Positions 1 through 6,731 of a DNA stretch of 9,569 bases are shown one piece after another. Source of the DNA: Eubacteriales bacterium (GTDB lineage Bacteria > Bacillota > Clostridia > Peptostreptococcales > Anaerovoracaceae); NCBI GenBank assembly GCA_028691625.1, contig JAQUYZ010000037.1:1-9569 (forward strand), in the 5' to 3' direction. The notes under the pieces were generated by a model. The model saw only the letters and a list, made by a program, of their open reading frames with translations. It had not been told where the DNA came from and ran no database searches. How positions within the stretch are numbered: the stretch's first letter is position 1; each line of letters starts with the position of its first letter. The translations under genes and the position numbers were made by a program.

Positions 1-8
1 GATCGAAT

Positions 9-1034
9 ATGAAAAAGATCTTTGCAGCGATGATGGTTGTGCTGTTCACCGCATTGACAGTAACCGGCTGCGGAAACAATTCACTCGCTGATTATAAAAA
101 AGCGGTGGATAAGACGGAGCAGATCACGAAAGGCCAGAGCTTCGGAGACTTTTCTGTGACCATGGACTTCAATACGGAAGGGATGACGCCGGAAGGCATC
201 AACGAGTTGAATTATTATAAAAAAATGTCAGGAAGTTTTAAAGCCTCTTTTGACAACAGTAAAAATAGGGGGATCTACCGAAACTATATGAATCTGGGCG
301 GTCTGGGCTTCGATATCGACCTCTATCAGGACGGAGACGATTTGTTTGTAAAACTCCCCATCCTCGGCAAATACATGAAAATGGAAGGGATGCTGAGAGA
401 GGAAATAGAAGAGCGGACTGAAGAAAAAAATCATTTTCTGGCCGATGAAACCTTGGGAGCACTTGGTGAAGCATGGCTCGGTATGCTGAAGGAGGAAGAC
501 ATTTTCAAAGGCAAGGATCATGTGATTACCACGCCGGACGGAGAGGTAAAAACTACGGTCTATACCTTGACCCTGAATGATGTTCAGATAAAGGCATTTG
601 CGGAGAAGGCAATCGGCATTCTGTCGGCAGATGAAATCCTGAGGAGCAATATCGAAGTGTTGTTAGCGGAAAAAGCGAATCAGACGGAGATTGCGGATTT
701 TAACCAACTTGTCGCCCAAATAAAAGAAGAGGTCAAAAAACAGACAGTAGAAAGCTTTCAGTATACAGCCTATGTGGATATCGATGGATACATCGTCAAC
801 GAAATCATAGAGGTTGAAAGCACGAAGGATACAATCAGAGCCGGGGAACCCAAAGCACTTGACTTTCATCTGGAAATAAAGAACTGGGATATCAACAAGG
901 ATCAAAAGCTGGAATTTCCTGTGTTGACGGAGGAAAATACATGGAAGACTGACGATCTGGATCAAATGCCTTCCCTGTTCAAGAACCTGTTTCAACCACA
1001 ACAAGTAAGGAGTGAGCAAGATGCTGAAAGTTGA
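9..1034 (+). CDS. Surface lipoprotein of an ABC exporter operon, LolA/LppX-like in style
   Basis: This encodes a 341-residue secreted lipoprotein. The N-terminus has a basic start (MKK), a hydrophobic stretch at residues 5-18 and a lipobox V18-T19-G20-C21, so Cys21 should be lipidated and the mature protein held on the outer face of the membrane. The mature part is polar and has no further membrane segment. The stretch around residues 100-125 (YQDGDDLFVKLPILGKYMKM) resembles the beta-strand pattern of Gram-positive LolA/LppX-like lipoproteins that hold hydrophobic ligands; that fold is inferred, not shown. The start is the first ATG, followed directly by the signal peptide; only eight bases lie upstream in the window, so its ribosome binding site cannot be judged. 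Its last 14 bases overlap the ATPase gene, implying translational coupling and a shared job with the exporter, perhaps substrate capture, sensing or immunity. I do not recognise a named family with certainty. Confidence 0.85.
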   Translation: MKKIFAAMMVVLFTALTVTGCGNNSLADYKKAVDKTEQITKGQSFGDFSVTMDFNTEGMTPEGINELNYYKKMSGSFKASFDNSKNRGIYRNYMNLGGLGFDIDLYQDGDDLFVKLPILGKYMKMEGMLREEIEERTEEKNHFLADETLGALGEAWLGMLKEEDIFKGKDHVITTPDGEVKTTVYTLTLNDVQIKAFAEKAIGILSADEILRSNIEVLLAEKANQTEIADFNQLVAQIKEEVKKQTVESFQYTAYVDIDGYIVNEIIEVESTKDTIRAGEPKALDFHLEIKNWDINKDQKLEFPVLTEENTWKTDDLDQMPSLFKNLFQPQQVRSEQDAES

Positions 1035-1950
1035 AAACCTGGAGAAAAACTTTGGAACGATCAAGGCGGTGGACGGAATCTCCTTTGAAGTCAGAAAAGG
1101 CGAGGTTTTTGGCCTGCTAGGTCCAAACGGAGCGGGAAAATCAACGACCATATCGGTGATATCCACCTTGCTGCCACCTTCCGGGGGCGTTATTCTGTTT
1201 GAAGGGAAGGATATCTTTGCGGATCCGAAAGCAATCCAGAGAAAATTAGGGGTGGTGCCCCAGGACATTGCACTTTATCCTACACTTTCAGGCTATGAAA
1301 ATTTGTCATTCTGGGGGAATCTATACGGACTGAGCGGCGGGGAGCTTAAAAAGAGAATCGATGAAGTCTGTGAAATCATCGGGCTAAACGGAAGAATAAA
1401 AGATCGCGTTGACAAATATTCCGGCGGAATGAAGAGGAGACTCAACATCGGCGCAGCGCTTCTGCATATGCCGGAACTGCTCATTATGGACGAACCGACT
1501 GTCGGGATCGATCCCCAGTCACGAAACCATATTCTCGATACAGTGCTTGCGCTGAGCAGGCAGGGCATGACGATCATATACACCAGTCATTATATGGAGG
1601 AAGTCGAATATCTCTGCAGCAGAATCTGCATCATGGATCAGGGGAGAATCATCGCGTCGGGCAGCAAAGACGAACTGGTCGAAATGATCAGCGGAAAAAC
1701 AATGATCGGGCTGCAGATGGAATCCATCGATCAGGAGTTGTTGAATTCTCTTGGGAGCATGGAAGGGATCGACCGCATAGAGCAGCAGGAGAATCAAATT
1801 CAGATCCGATGTGAGAATGCAGATCTGATCCTGGCAGACATTATCGCCAGGGTAACCGCAAGCGGAAACCATCTCAGATCCGTTGCTGTAAAAAAGCCGA
1901 ATCTGGAAGCAGTCTTCCTGCATTTGACCGGCAAAGCGCTCAGGGATTAA
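1021..1950 (+). CDS. ABC transporter ATP-binding protein (ABC-2 type exporter)
   Basis: This is the nucleotide-binding subunit, 309 residues from the ATG at 1021, that powers the two permeases encoded next. All the ABC motifs are intact: Walker A GPNGAGKST at about residues 34-42, Q-loop Gln81 (VVPQD), signature YSGGM at about 133-137, Walker B LLIMDEP with Asp157 and catalytic Glu158, and H-loop His190 (TSHYMEE). A C-terminal extension of about 90 residues is typical of DrrA/NatA/LnrL-type ATPases. A GTG at 1012 in the same frame would add three residues, but the ribosome binding site AAGGAG (1007-1012) overlaps that GTG and sits eight bases before the ATG, so 1021 is preferred. The gene overlaps the lipoprotein gene by 14 bases and stops 13 bases before the first permease. 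The substrate cannot be read from the ATPase. LnrL/YfiL of Bacillus subtilis is a close match in style; this is a family-level comparison from memory. Confidence 0.95.
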   Translation: MLKVENLEKNFGTIKAVDGISFEVRKGEVFGLLGPNGAGKSTTISVISTLLPPSGGVILFEGKDIFADPKAIQRKLGVVPQDIALYPTLSGYENLSFWGNLYGLSGGELKKRIDEVCEIIGLNGRIKDRVDKYSGGMKRRLNIGAALLHMPELLIMDEPTVGIDPQSRNHILDTVLALSRQGMTIIYTSHYMEEVEYLCSRICIMDQGRIIASGSKDELVEMISGKTMIGLQMESIDQELLNSLGSMEGIDRIEQQENQIQIRCENADLILADIIARVTASGNHLRSVAVKKPNLEAVFLHLTGKALRD

Positions 1951-1963
1951 AGGGGATCAGAGA

Positions 1964-3289
1964 ATGAAAATAGTAAGCATGATCAAAAAAGATCTTCTGG
2001 CGCTGTTGAGTGATAAAAAGGCACTGATTATTATCCTCCTGATGCCGATTGTTCTTATGGTTATTTTGGGATTTGCGCTGAAGGGGATCTTTGCTGACAG
2101 CTGGGAGTTTGGCAAGGTAAACATCGCAATCGTAAAGCAGTACGATGCTGCCTCAGATCTGAAACGCTTTGAGGAGCTTTCGGATGCAGGTGATGAAGTG
2201 GATCCAGAGAACATTTTCTTCCATGAATTCTTAGAGAGCAAGGAGGTATCGGATCTCATTTCCTACCGGATCGAAACGGAGGAAAGGGCCAGAGAACTCC
2301 TGAACAGCAGAGAAATATCGGCAATTGTCGTATTGCCGGAAAAATATCTGTACAATATGAAAGTCAACCTTCTCACCCCCTTCCGAAACGAGATCAATAT
2401 CAACATTCAGATCAATCCTGACGCCACCATGAACGGAGAGATCGTAAAGGCTGTCATGCAGGCGTATTCCGATTCCATGTCTTCCGTCATCATCGGTAAA
2501 AATGTGCTGATCGAAGCCGCCATGGCAAACAGTCCGGGAAATGGCGGTTTAAAAGGAATGGAAGCAGTGATGACCGGAATCATGGACGCGCTGAAGGCAG
2601 TGCGGGTTGAGATAGACGATGTGACACTGGAAGGCAGAAAACCGATCTCGAGTTCCGACTATTATGCTGCTGCCATGCTCACCATGTTTATTCTCTTTGC
2701 CGCTGGCCATGGAGGGAGAATGCTGCTGGAGGAAAAGGAAAATTTTACCTGGCAGCGTATGACGGTTGCCGGTACTTCCCGGTTTGGAATTCTGGCAGGA
2801 AAATTTTTTGTCATATTCCTTATTGCCTGTATTCAGATCGCCATCATGACAGTTTTTTCCAGCTTCGTACTCAAGGTGGAATGGGGTGACTTCCTTTCCG
2901 TCGCAGGGATTGGAATCGCAGCAGCCTTTGCGGCTGCAGGCGTTGGAGTCATCATTGCAGTTACCGCTTTTCGCGCAGGAAACTATAAGTTGGCGAATGT
3001 TTTTGAAAGCGGAATCATACAGATTATGGCGCTCCTGGGCGGAAGCTTTGTTCCCATCGATATTCTGCCGGACGTCTTTCAAAGGCTAAGTATACTGTCG
3101 CTGAACGGCATTGCTCTGAAAGCATACCAGAAAACCATGATGGGGTATGGAATGGAAGACGTATGGGGATATATCCTCGCATTGGCCGGTATTGGAGCGG
3201 TATTCTCGGTGCTGTCCGTTGTCATACTGATGAGAAGGGAGGGTACGGGACATGGTAAGCATTATCAAGTTAAGGCTGTTAAGGCTTAG
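1964..3289 (+). CDS. ABC-2 type exporter permease, first subunit
   Basis: This encodes a 441-residue integral membrane protein of the ABC2_membrane_3 type. Its topology is one N-terminal helix (about residues 20-40), a large extracytoplasmic domain of roughly 190 residues (41-232), then five helices at about 233-250, 278-303, 310-336, 345-366 and 401-423. The segment EEKENFTWQRMTVAGTSR (about 256-273) is the cytoplasmic coupling region usual in this family (E-x-G/E-T-x-x-R-M). The start ATG is preceded by AGGGG (1951-1955) with eight bases of spacing. It lies 13 bases after the ATPase gene, and its last 38 bases overlap the next permease gene. With that permease it would form a heterodimeric pore driven by the upstream ATPase. 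LnrM/YfiM, YhaP and NatB proteins share this architecture. The substrate is unknown; drugs, lipopeptides or bacteriocin-like compounds are family-level possibilities only. Confidence 0.92.
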   Translation: MKIVSMIKKDLLALLSDKKALIIILLMPIVLMVILGFALKGIFADSWEFGKVNIAIVKQYDAASDLKRFEELSDAGDEVDPENIFFHEFLESKEVSDLISYRIETEERARELLNSREISAIVVLPEKYLYNMKVNLLTPFRNEININIQINPDATMNGEIVKAVMQAYSDSMSSVIIGKNVLIEAAMANSPGNGGLKGMEAVMTGIMDALKAVRVEIDDVTLEGRKPISSSDYYAAAMLTMFILFAAGHGGRMLLEEKENFTWQRMTVAGTSRFGILAGKFFVIFLIACIQIAIMTVFSSFVLKVEWGDFLSVAGIGIAAAFAAAGVGVIIAVTAFRAGNYKLANVFESGIIQIMALLGGSFVPIDILPDVFQRLSILSLNGIALKAYQKTMMGYGMEDVWGYILALAGIGAVFSVLSVVILMRREGTGHGKHYQVKAVKA

Positions 3290-4388
3290 GGAGGATTACT
3301 GGATCTACCTCATTATGATGCTCATGGCCTTTGGACTTACCGTGATCTTTGGGGTATCCTTCCATGATTACAAACCAGCGGTGCTCATCGTGGACGAGAA
3401 CAGAAGCAGCTATTCTGAAAATCTCGTAACCGAATTGAGTTACAACAATACCTTTGAATTTTCAGAATCCAGCCGCTCGGATGCAATCGTTCAGGTCAGA
3501 GAAGGGAAGGTGCTTGCGGCAATAGTGATCGGTGACGGTTTCGAAATCATGAAGCTGAAGGATGATATTTTGCTTCTCACGCTGAAGCAGCTGCTGACGT
3601 CAACCGCCTCAAAGATGACAGGAGGCGCCAGAATCGCAGATATTACAGCGGAATATATTGTCTCAAAGCAGCCTGCAGCTGACAGGGAAGCGGTCAGGGA
3701 TGCCGCATACCGCAATGTGATGGAAGGCTGGGCCCATAGAAATCCGATCTCCGTTACCTCTGCCGTGGCGGATACCGGTGCCGAAAGCGGCTATGACAGT
3801 CTGAAGCATTCCATGATCGGATTCTCTCTGTTCTTTTCCATGTATACCATGGTGTTCGGCATCGGAACCATTCTCTATGACAGGCAGTATAAGACATGGC
3901 AGCGAATGATGATCACACCGGTTTCCAAGGCTTCTGTCCTGGGAGGGAGCATGATTGTGACCTATTCTGCCGGAGCGTTCCAGCTTGGAATTCTGGTGCT
4001 GGCAGGAAAGTTTCTGCTGGGCATCGACTGGGGCAGCAGTATGACAGGGATCCTGCTCGTTGCAGCTGCATTCGTCTTTGCCACAACCTCAATGGGACTG
4101 CTGCTTTCAGGACTGGTGAAAACTCAGGCTCAGCTGTCCTCCATCACACCGGTCCTCCTTACAAGCACTTCCATGCTGGGAGGCTGCATGTGGCCGCTGG
4201 ATATCGTGAATAATAAAATTTTACTTTTTCTTGCAGAGCTGACACCGCAGAAATGGGCAATTCAGGGGATGGAGAGCATCGCCAGCAAGGGAATGGGCTT
4301 TGAAGCCGCAGTGATGCCGGCCCTGGTGCTTGTCGCAATGGGATTGATCTTCTCGGCAGCCGGAGTCAGGCTGGTGAAACAGGCATAA
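3252..4388 (+). CDS. ABC-2 type exporter permease, second subunit
   Basis: This is a 378-residue membrane protein with the same architecture as its upstream partner: one helix at about residues 17-36, an external domain from about 40 to 185, and five helices at about 186-208, 228-255, 264-288, 295-318 and 354-372. The coupling segment YDRQYKTWQRMMITPVSK (209-226) lines up with EEKENFTWQRMTVAGTSR of the first permease (TWQRM in both), so the two are paralogues that probably arose by duplication and now pair as a heterodimer. The ATG lies 38 bases inside the upstream gene in another frame and is preceded by a strong AAGGGAGGG (3235-3243), with GGAGG about nine bases before it; the overlap points to coupled translation at fixed stoichiometry. 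The motif LGGCMWPLDIVN (309-320) matches the first permease's LGGSFVPIDILP and is typical of the family. It is the last gene of the exporter operon. Confidence 0.92.
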   Translation: MVSIIKLRLLRLREDYWIYLIMMLMAFGLTVIFGVSFHDYKPAVLIVDENRSSYSENLVTELSYNNTFEFSESSRSDAIVQVREGKVLAAIVIGDGFEIMKLKDDILLLTLKQLLTSTASKMTGGARIADITAEYIVSKQPAADREAVRDAAYRNVMEGWAHRNPISVTSAVADTGAESGYDSLKHSMIGFSLFFSMYTMVFGIGTILYDRQYKTWQRMMITPVSKASVLGGSMIVTYSAGAFQLGILVLAGKFLLGIDWGSSMTGILLVAAAFVFATTSMGLLLSGLVKTQAQLSSITPVLLTSTSMLGGCMWPLDIVNNKILLFLAELTPQKWAIQGMESIASKGMGFEAAVMPALVLVAMGLIFSAAGVRLVKQA

Positions 4389-4440
4389 TGCAGATGGCAG
4401 TAAAAAGAAAAAAATTCATTCAATATCTTGAGACAAAGAA

Positions 4441-4464
4441 ATAAGGACAGTTACCTGCCCTTAT
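4441..4464. terminator. Bidirectional intrinsic terminator between convergent genes
   Basis: Ten-base arms 4441-4450 and 4455-4464 enclose a four-base loop. On the plus strand there is one A-C mismatch; on the minus strand that position is a G-U pair, so the minus-strand RNA stem is fully paired. The plus-strand hairpin is followed by a T-rich run at 4467-4482, fitting termination of the exporter operon. On the minus strand it is followed by TTCTTTGT, a weaker U-tract that can serve yjdF. The yjdF stop codon (complement of 4451-4453) lies in the loop, so the hairpin takes in the last codons of that gene. The stem is A/T-rich at its base, so its strength is moderate. Confidence 0.65.
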
Positions 4465-4870
4465 GCTTTTCTTTTTTCTTTTGCTGACGTATTTCAAATT
4501 GCCGTTCTTTTGCTGCTTCCTTTTTCAGCCTTGATTTCATCTTTCTTTCCGTTTTGTTTTCTTCCTGCAGGATTTTCAGTGCCTGCTGCGCTTTCGTGCT
4601 GACAGCAGGATTCTGGAGTTGGTGTGCAATCTGCCTTTGCATCCTCTTGGGATTGATCCGTCGTTCTTCCCATTCGGTTCCCGGTACGGCCGGACTAAAT
4701 TTAAAATTTGTCCAGTTTTCGTTCAGGAAGCCGTACACCTCATAGTCTTTCGGTTCCGATCCAAAGGTGATTTTACACACCTCGATCTGCTTCCCTTCCA
4801 TTCTTTCATAGATACCGATCCAGAACGGTTCCTCAAAAAATACGGACAGCTGTGCCTTCATTTTCGTCAC
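4451..4870 (-). CDS. yjdF: YjdF family protein (DUF2992)
   Basis: This 139-residue protein matches the YjdF family of Bacillota in length and pattern. The N-terminal part has the typical opening LSVFFEEPFWIGIYER (residues 8-23) and the central conserved block GTEWEERRINPKRMQRQ (64-80). The C-terminal third (about 100-139) is a very basic charged helix rich in Lys, Glu and Arg, likely a coiled or nucleic-acid-binding tail. The biochemical function of YjdF is unknown; the family is known mainly because many members are preceded by the yjdF riboswitch, which responds to azaaromatic compounds. The start is GTG at 4870, because AAAGGAGG (complement of 4878-4885) ends seven bases before it. An in-frame ATG three codons later (4861) would be 16 bases away, too far. 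The gene is monocistronic, convergent with the exporter operon and divergent from the amidase gene. Confidence 0.9.
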   Translation of the reverse strand: MTKMKAQLSVFFEEPFWIGIYERMEGKQIEVCKITFGSEPKDYEVYGFLNENWTNFKFSPAVPGTEWEERRINPKRMQRQIAHQLQNPAVSTKAQQALKILQEENKTERKMKSRLKKEAAKERQFEIRQQKKKEKHKGR

Positions 4871-4877
4871 TGTGATT

Positions 4878-4885
4878 CCTCCTTT
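4878..4885 (-). promoter_or_regulatory. yjdF ribosome binding site, complementary to an upstream leader element
   Basis: Read on the minus strand this is AAAGGAGG, a near-perfect Shine-Dalgarno sequence seven bases before the GTG start at 4870. The same eight bases are exactly complementary to CCTCCTTT in the leader (complement of 4968-4975), so the RNA can hide its own ribosome binding site. Confidence 0.85.
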
Positions 4886-4893
4886 ACCTTGTA

Positions 4894-4937
4894 CACAATC
4901 GATTTCGACTACGATCAGATCACAATCGATCTCAACT
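4894..4937. repeat. 17-bp imperfect direct repeat in the yjdF leader
   Basis: Two copies, 4894-4910 and 4921-4937, agree at 15 of 17 positions and share an exact CACAATCGAT; ten bases separate them. Each copy contains the self-complementary ATCGAT, so in RNA the two copies could also pair with each other. They lie between the putative aptamer and the ribosome binding site, where a riboswitch expression platform would be. Confidence 0.7.
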
Positions 4938-4951
4938 GTGAAATTTCACAG
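4936..4951. repeat. Perfect 16-bp palindrome, possible RNA hairpin or protein operator
   Basis: CTGTGAAATTTCACAG is exactly self-complementary. In the yjdF leader RNA it would form a six-pair stem with a four-base loop. The first arm (CTGTG on the minus strand, complement of 4947-4951) could instead pair with CACAG near the 5' end of the leader (complement of 5023-5027), so the two pairings would exclude each other. As DNA it could equally be a dimeric repressor site. Confidence 0.6.
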
Positions 4952-5046
4952 CAAAGAAGGGACAACCAAAGGAGGCAGGTTACTGACAGCTGCTTGTGCT
5001 GCGTCCGGACTACCAACCGGAACTGTGTTTTTATCTTTGCGGTATC

Positions 5047-5075
5047 ATTCTACGACCTTTTGTTTCTCTCGTCAA
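5047..5075 (-). promoter_or_regulatory. Sigma-A type promoter of yjdF
   Basis: On the minus strand the -35 box is TTGACG (complement of 5070-5075) and the -10 box TAGAAT (complement of 5047-5052), with an ideal 17-base spacer. Each hexamer differs from the consensus at one position. Transcription would begin near 5040, placing the whole riboswitch-like leader in the transcript. Confidence 0.8.
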
Positions 5076-5078
5076 GCC

Positions 5079-5116
5079 AAACTGCAATTCCTCAGTAAAC
5101 CAAACCCGCAGTTTAC
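5079..5116. repeat. Overlapping inverted repeats in the divergent yjdF/amidase intergenic region
   Basis: AAACTGC (5079-5085) is inverted as GCAGTTT (5108-5114), and GTAAAC (5095-5100) is inverted as GTTTAC (5111-5116), so the right-hand arm is shared. A CAATTCC also occurs directly repeated at 5085-5091 and 5116-5122. The block sits just upstream of the yjdF -35 box and between the two divergent promoters, where an operator would act, but arms of six to seven bases in A/T-rich DNA can occur by chance. The rest of 5123-5190 shows nothing further that I can support. Confidence 0.35.
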
Positions 5117-5195
5117 AATTCCATTACAAAATGCAAAAATCCCCAATTTTCGATCCCAAAATAGTAAAATAGAGAGGTGTCGGAGAATGAGTTTA

Positions 5196-5204
5196 TGGTA
5201 TAAT
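5196..5204 (+). promoter_or_regulatory. Extended -10 promoter for the amidase and downstream genes
   Basis: TGGTATAAT contains a perfect TATAAT box (5199-5204) preceded by the TG of an extended -10 element. No good -35 hexamer lies 16-18 bases upstream (the position reads GGTGTC), which extended -10 promoters tolerate. The predicted transcript starts near 5211 and gives a leader of about 54 bases to the amidase start at 5265. Confidence 0.65.
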
Positions 5205-5264
5205 ATAAAAGTCGAATCTAGGCGCTTTTGCAATTATTATCGTGCATGGAAAAGGTAGGGGGAT

Positions 5265-6731
5265 ATGAGAAGAAATTTGAGATTGATGTTTTTGTTCGTG
5301 TTGGTTATTCTAATGGTGAGCCAAACCGCGTACGGAACCAAGTCGGATATTACACAAAAGGATATTGATGATGGAATATCCTTCTGCAAGGAGTATCCGG
5401 TATTCCTGCAGGTTGACGGAGCAGCTGTTGAAACCGACGTTCCTCCGGTGATTATCAAGGAGAGGACATTGATCCCTGCGAGGGCGGTTTTCGAGAGCAT
5501 GGGAGCCACTGTGAACTGGGACGAAGATGCAAGGATTGTTGAAATTACCATGGGAACGTCGAATGTACTATTGACCATTGATTCCAGTACAGCATTCGTA
5601 AATGGTGCATCGGTAACCATGGAAGTGCCGGCGATGATCATTGACGGCAGAACCTTGATTCCGGTTCGCTTTGTTGCAGAATCACTTTCCTGCGGAGTGG
5701 ACTGGGATGACCTGAGCAGGACAGTCATACTGACCTCGCCGATTATAAAAGAGTTGATCAACATTCGTTCTATTGAGATAAGAGATTCCTCGGATTCTTA
5801 CAGAGTGGTTATTGAGAGTGACGGCGTCATAGAAGGATATAAACCCTTCGCGTATGACAGTCCGGAACGATTTGGGATCGATATCAAAAGCGCAGTGCTG
5901 GAAATCGAGGAGGAAGAGATGGATGCAGACAGCGAAATAATGAAAGCAGTTCGCTTCTCGCAGTTTGATACAGAGATTGTAAGGGTCGTCGTCGACCTGA
6001 AGGAGAAGGTTGCCGGTAAGGTCAGCTATTCCTCGGATAAAAAATCCATCTATGTTGATTTCGACAAAGGCCAGGAGGAAGCGTATGAAGACCTCGGAGA
6101 TACGACAGCTGACGGTCTGGATGTTGTGGATTGGAGAGCAACCGGCAGGCTTGTGGTCATTGATCCCGGTCATGGGGGAAAGGATACCGGCTCCCAGGCA
6201 ATCCGCGACGGAGTTGAAATATTGAATGAAAAGGATATCAACCTTGACATTGCGCTCAGGCTTGACCGAATGCTGAAGGCAGCGGGAGTGAACACTTATA
6301 TGCTCAGAGAAGCGGACACTTCCATAACGCTCTATGACCGGCCTGCGATGGCAAATGCGGCAAACGGAGATCTATATATCGCAGTACATAACAATTCATC
6401 TCCGGTGAATCCGAATGCAAGGGGAGTGGAGGTATATTACAATGCAAAGGCCAACGAGTGCGACTATGAAATTTACAGCAAGCGACTGGCGGAGGCGGTC
6501 TACGCAGAATTCAGGAAAGCCATCGACATTCCGGGAAGGGGAGCGAAAAGCGAACCGGCCTATGCGGTTTTAAATAAAACATGTATGCCTGCGATCATCA
6601 TTGAAGGAGCATTCCTTTCCAACACAGAAGATTTAAAATTGATGATGACAGATGAATTCAGAGAGAATTATGCGCTGGCCACGGCAAGGGCGATCGTGCA
6701 GATCCTGAATGAAAGCGTCAAGGAAGAATAA
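5265..6731 (+). CDS. Exported N-acetylmuramoyl-L-alanine amidase with copper-amine-oxidase-like and AMIN domains
   Basis: This 488-residue zinc amidase should cut the bond between N-acetylmuramic acid and L-alanine in peptidoglycan outside the cell. A signal peptide (basic RRNLR, hydrophobic residues 8-19, likely cleavage after AYG at 24) is followed by a copper-amine-oxidase N-like domain (about 45-157) built of two similar halves (RTLIPARAVFESMGATVNWD and RTLIPVRFVAESLSCGVDWD), an AMIN-type wall-targeting domain (about 165-267), a linker and an Amidase_3 catalytic domain (about 296-482). Expected zinc ligands and catalytic residues are present: His303 in DPGHGG, Glu322 in NEKDIN, His375 in AVHNNSS and Glu447 in IIEGAFLSN. 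The ATG has AAAAGG (5250-5255) nine bases upstream. No LPXTG or membrane anchor is visible, so wall retention would rely on the N-terminal domains. It is preceded by an extended -10 promoter and followed after 32 bases by the MoxR gene, so cotranscription is likely. Confidence 0.95.
   Translation: MRRNLRLMFLFVLVILMVSQTAYGTKSDITQKDIDDGISFCKEYPVFLQVDGAAVETDVPPVIIKERTLIPARAVFESMGATVNWDEDARIVEITMGTSNVLLTIDSSTAFVNGASVTMEVPAMIIDGRTLIPVRFVAESLSCGVDWDDLSRTVILTSPIIKELINIRSIEIRDSSDSYRVVIESDGVIEGYKPFAYDSPERFGIDIKSAVLEIEEEEMDADSEIMKAVRFSQFDTEIVRVVVDLKEKVAGKVSYSSDKKSIYVDFDKGQEEAYEDLGDTTADGLDVVDWRATGRLVVIDPGHGGKDTGSQAIRDGVEILNEKDINLDIALRLDRMLKAAGVNTYMLREADTSITLYDRPAMANAANGDLYIAVHNNSSPVNPNARGVEVYYNAKANECDYEIYSKRLAEAVYAEFRKAIDIPGRGAKSEPAYAVLNKTCMPAIIIEGAFLSNTEDLKLMMTDEFRENYALATARAIVQILNESVKEE

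Larger units (their letters stand above)
4878..5040 (-). ncRNA. yjdF-type riboswitch leader with anti-Shine-Dalgarno element
   Basis: The leader runs about 170 bases from the predicted start of transcription (near 5040) to the yjdF start codon, long for an ordinary 5' untranslated region. Visible elements in transcript order are: a TAAAAACACAG segment (about 5033-5023), a short TCCGG/CCGGA hairpin (5017-5021 with 5004-5008), the segment GTAACCTGCC (4983-4974), which I recall as part of the conserved core of the yjdF RNA class, CCTCCTTT (4975-4968), a palindrome able to form a six-pair hairpin (4951-4936), and a 17-base direct repeat before the ribosome binding site. The CCTCCTTT block can pair with the Shine-Dalgarno sequence, which suggests control of translation. 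The class assignment rests on recalled consensus plus the yjdF gene directly downstream; I could not run a covariance model. The aptamer core probably lies within 4945-5040. Confidence 0.75.

Noticed and set aside
4938..4949. CRP/FNR-like operator suggested by TGTGA...TCACA
   Set aside because: The half-sites are four bases apart instead of the six in CRP sites, and the palindrome is better read as part of the yjdF leader.
4872..5258. A 128-codon plus-strand frame across the yjdF leader and intergenic region
   Set aside because: It is antisense to the yjdF leader and its promoter, has low-complexity composition, no ribosome binding site and no recognisable family. It is explained by chance openness.
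5187..5258. A 23-codon frame (MSLWYNIK...) ending just before the amidase gene, possibly a leader peptide
   Set aside because: The TATAAT of the amidase promoter lies inside it, so a transcript from that promoter would lack its start codon.
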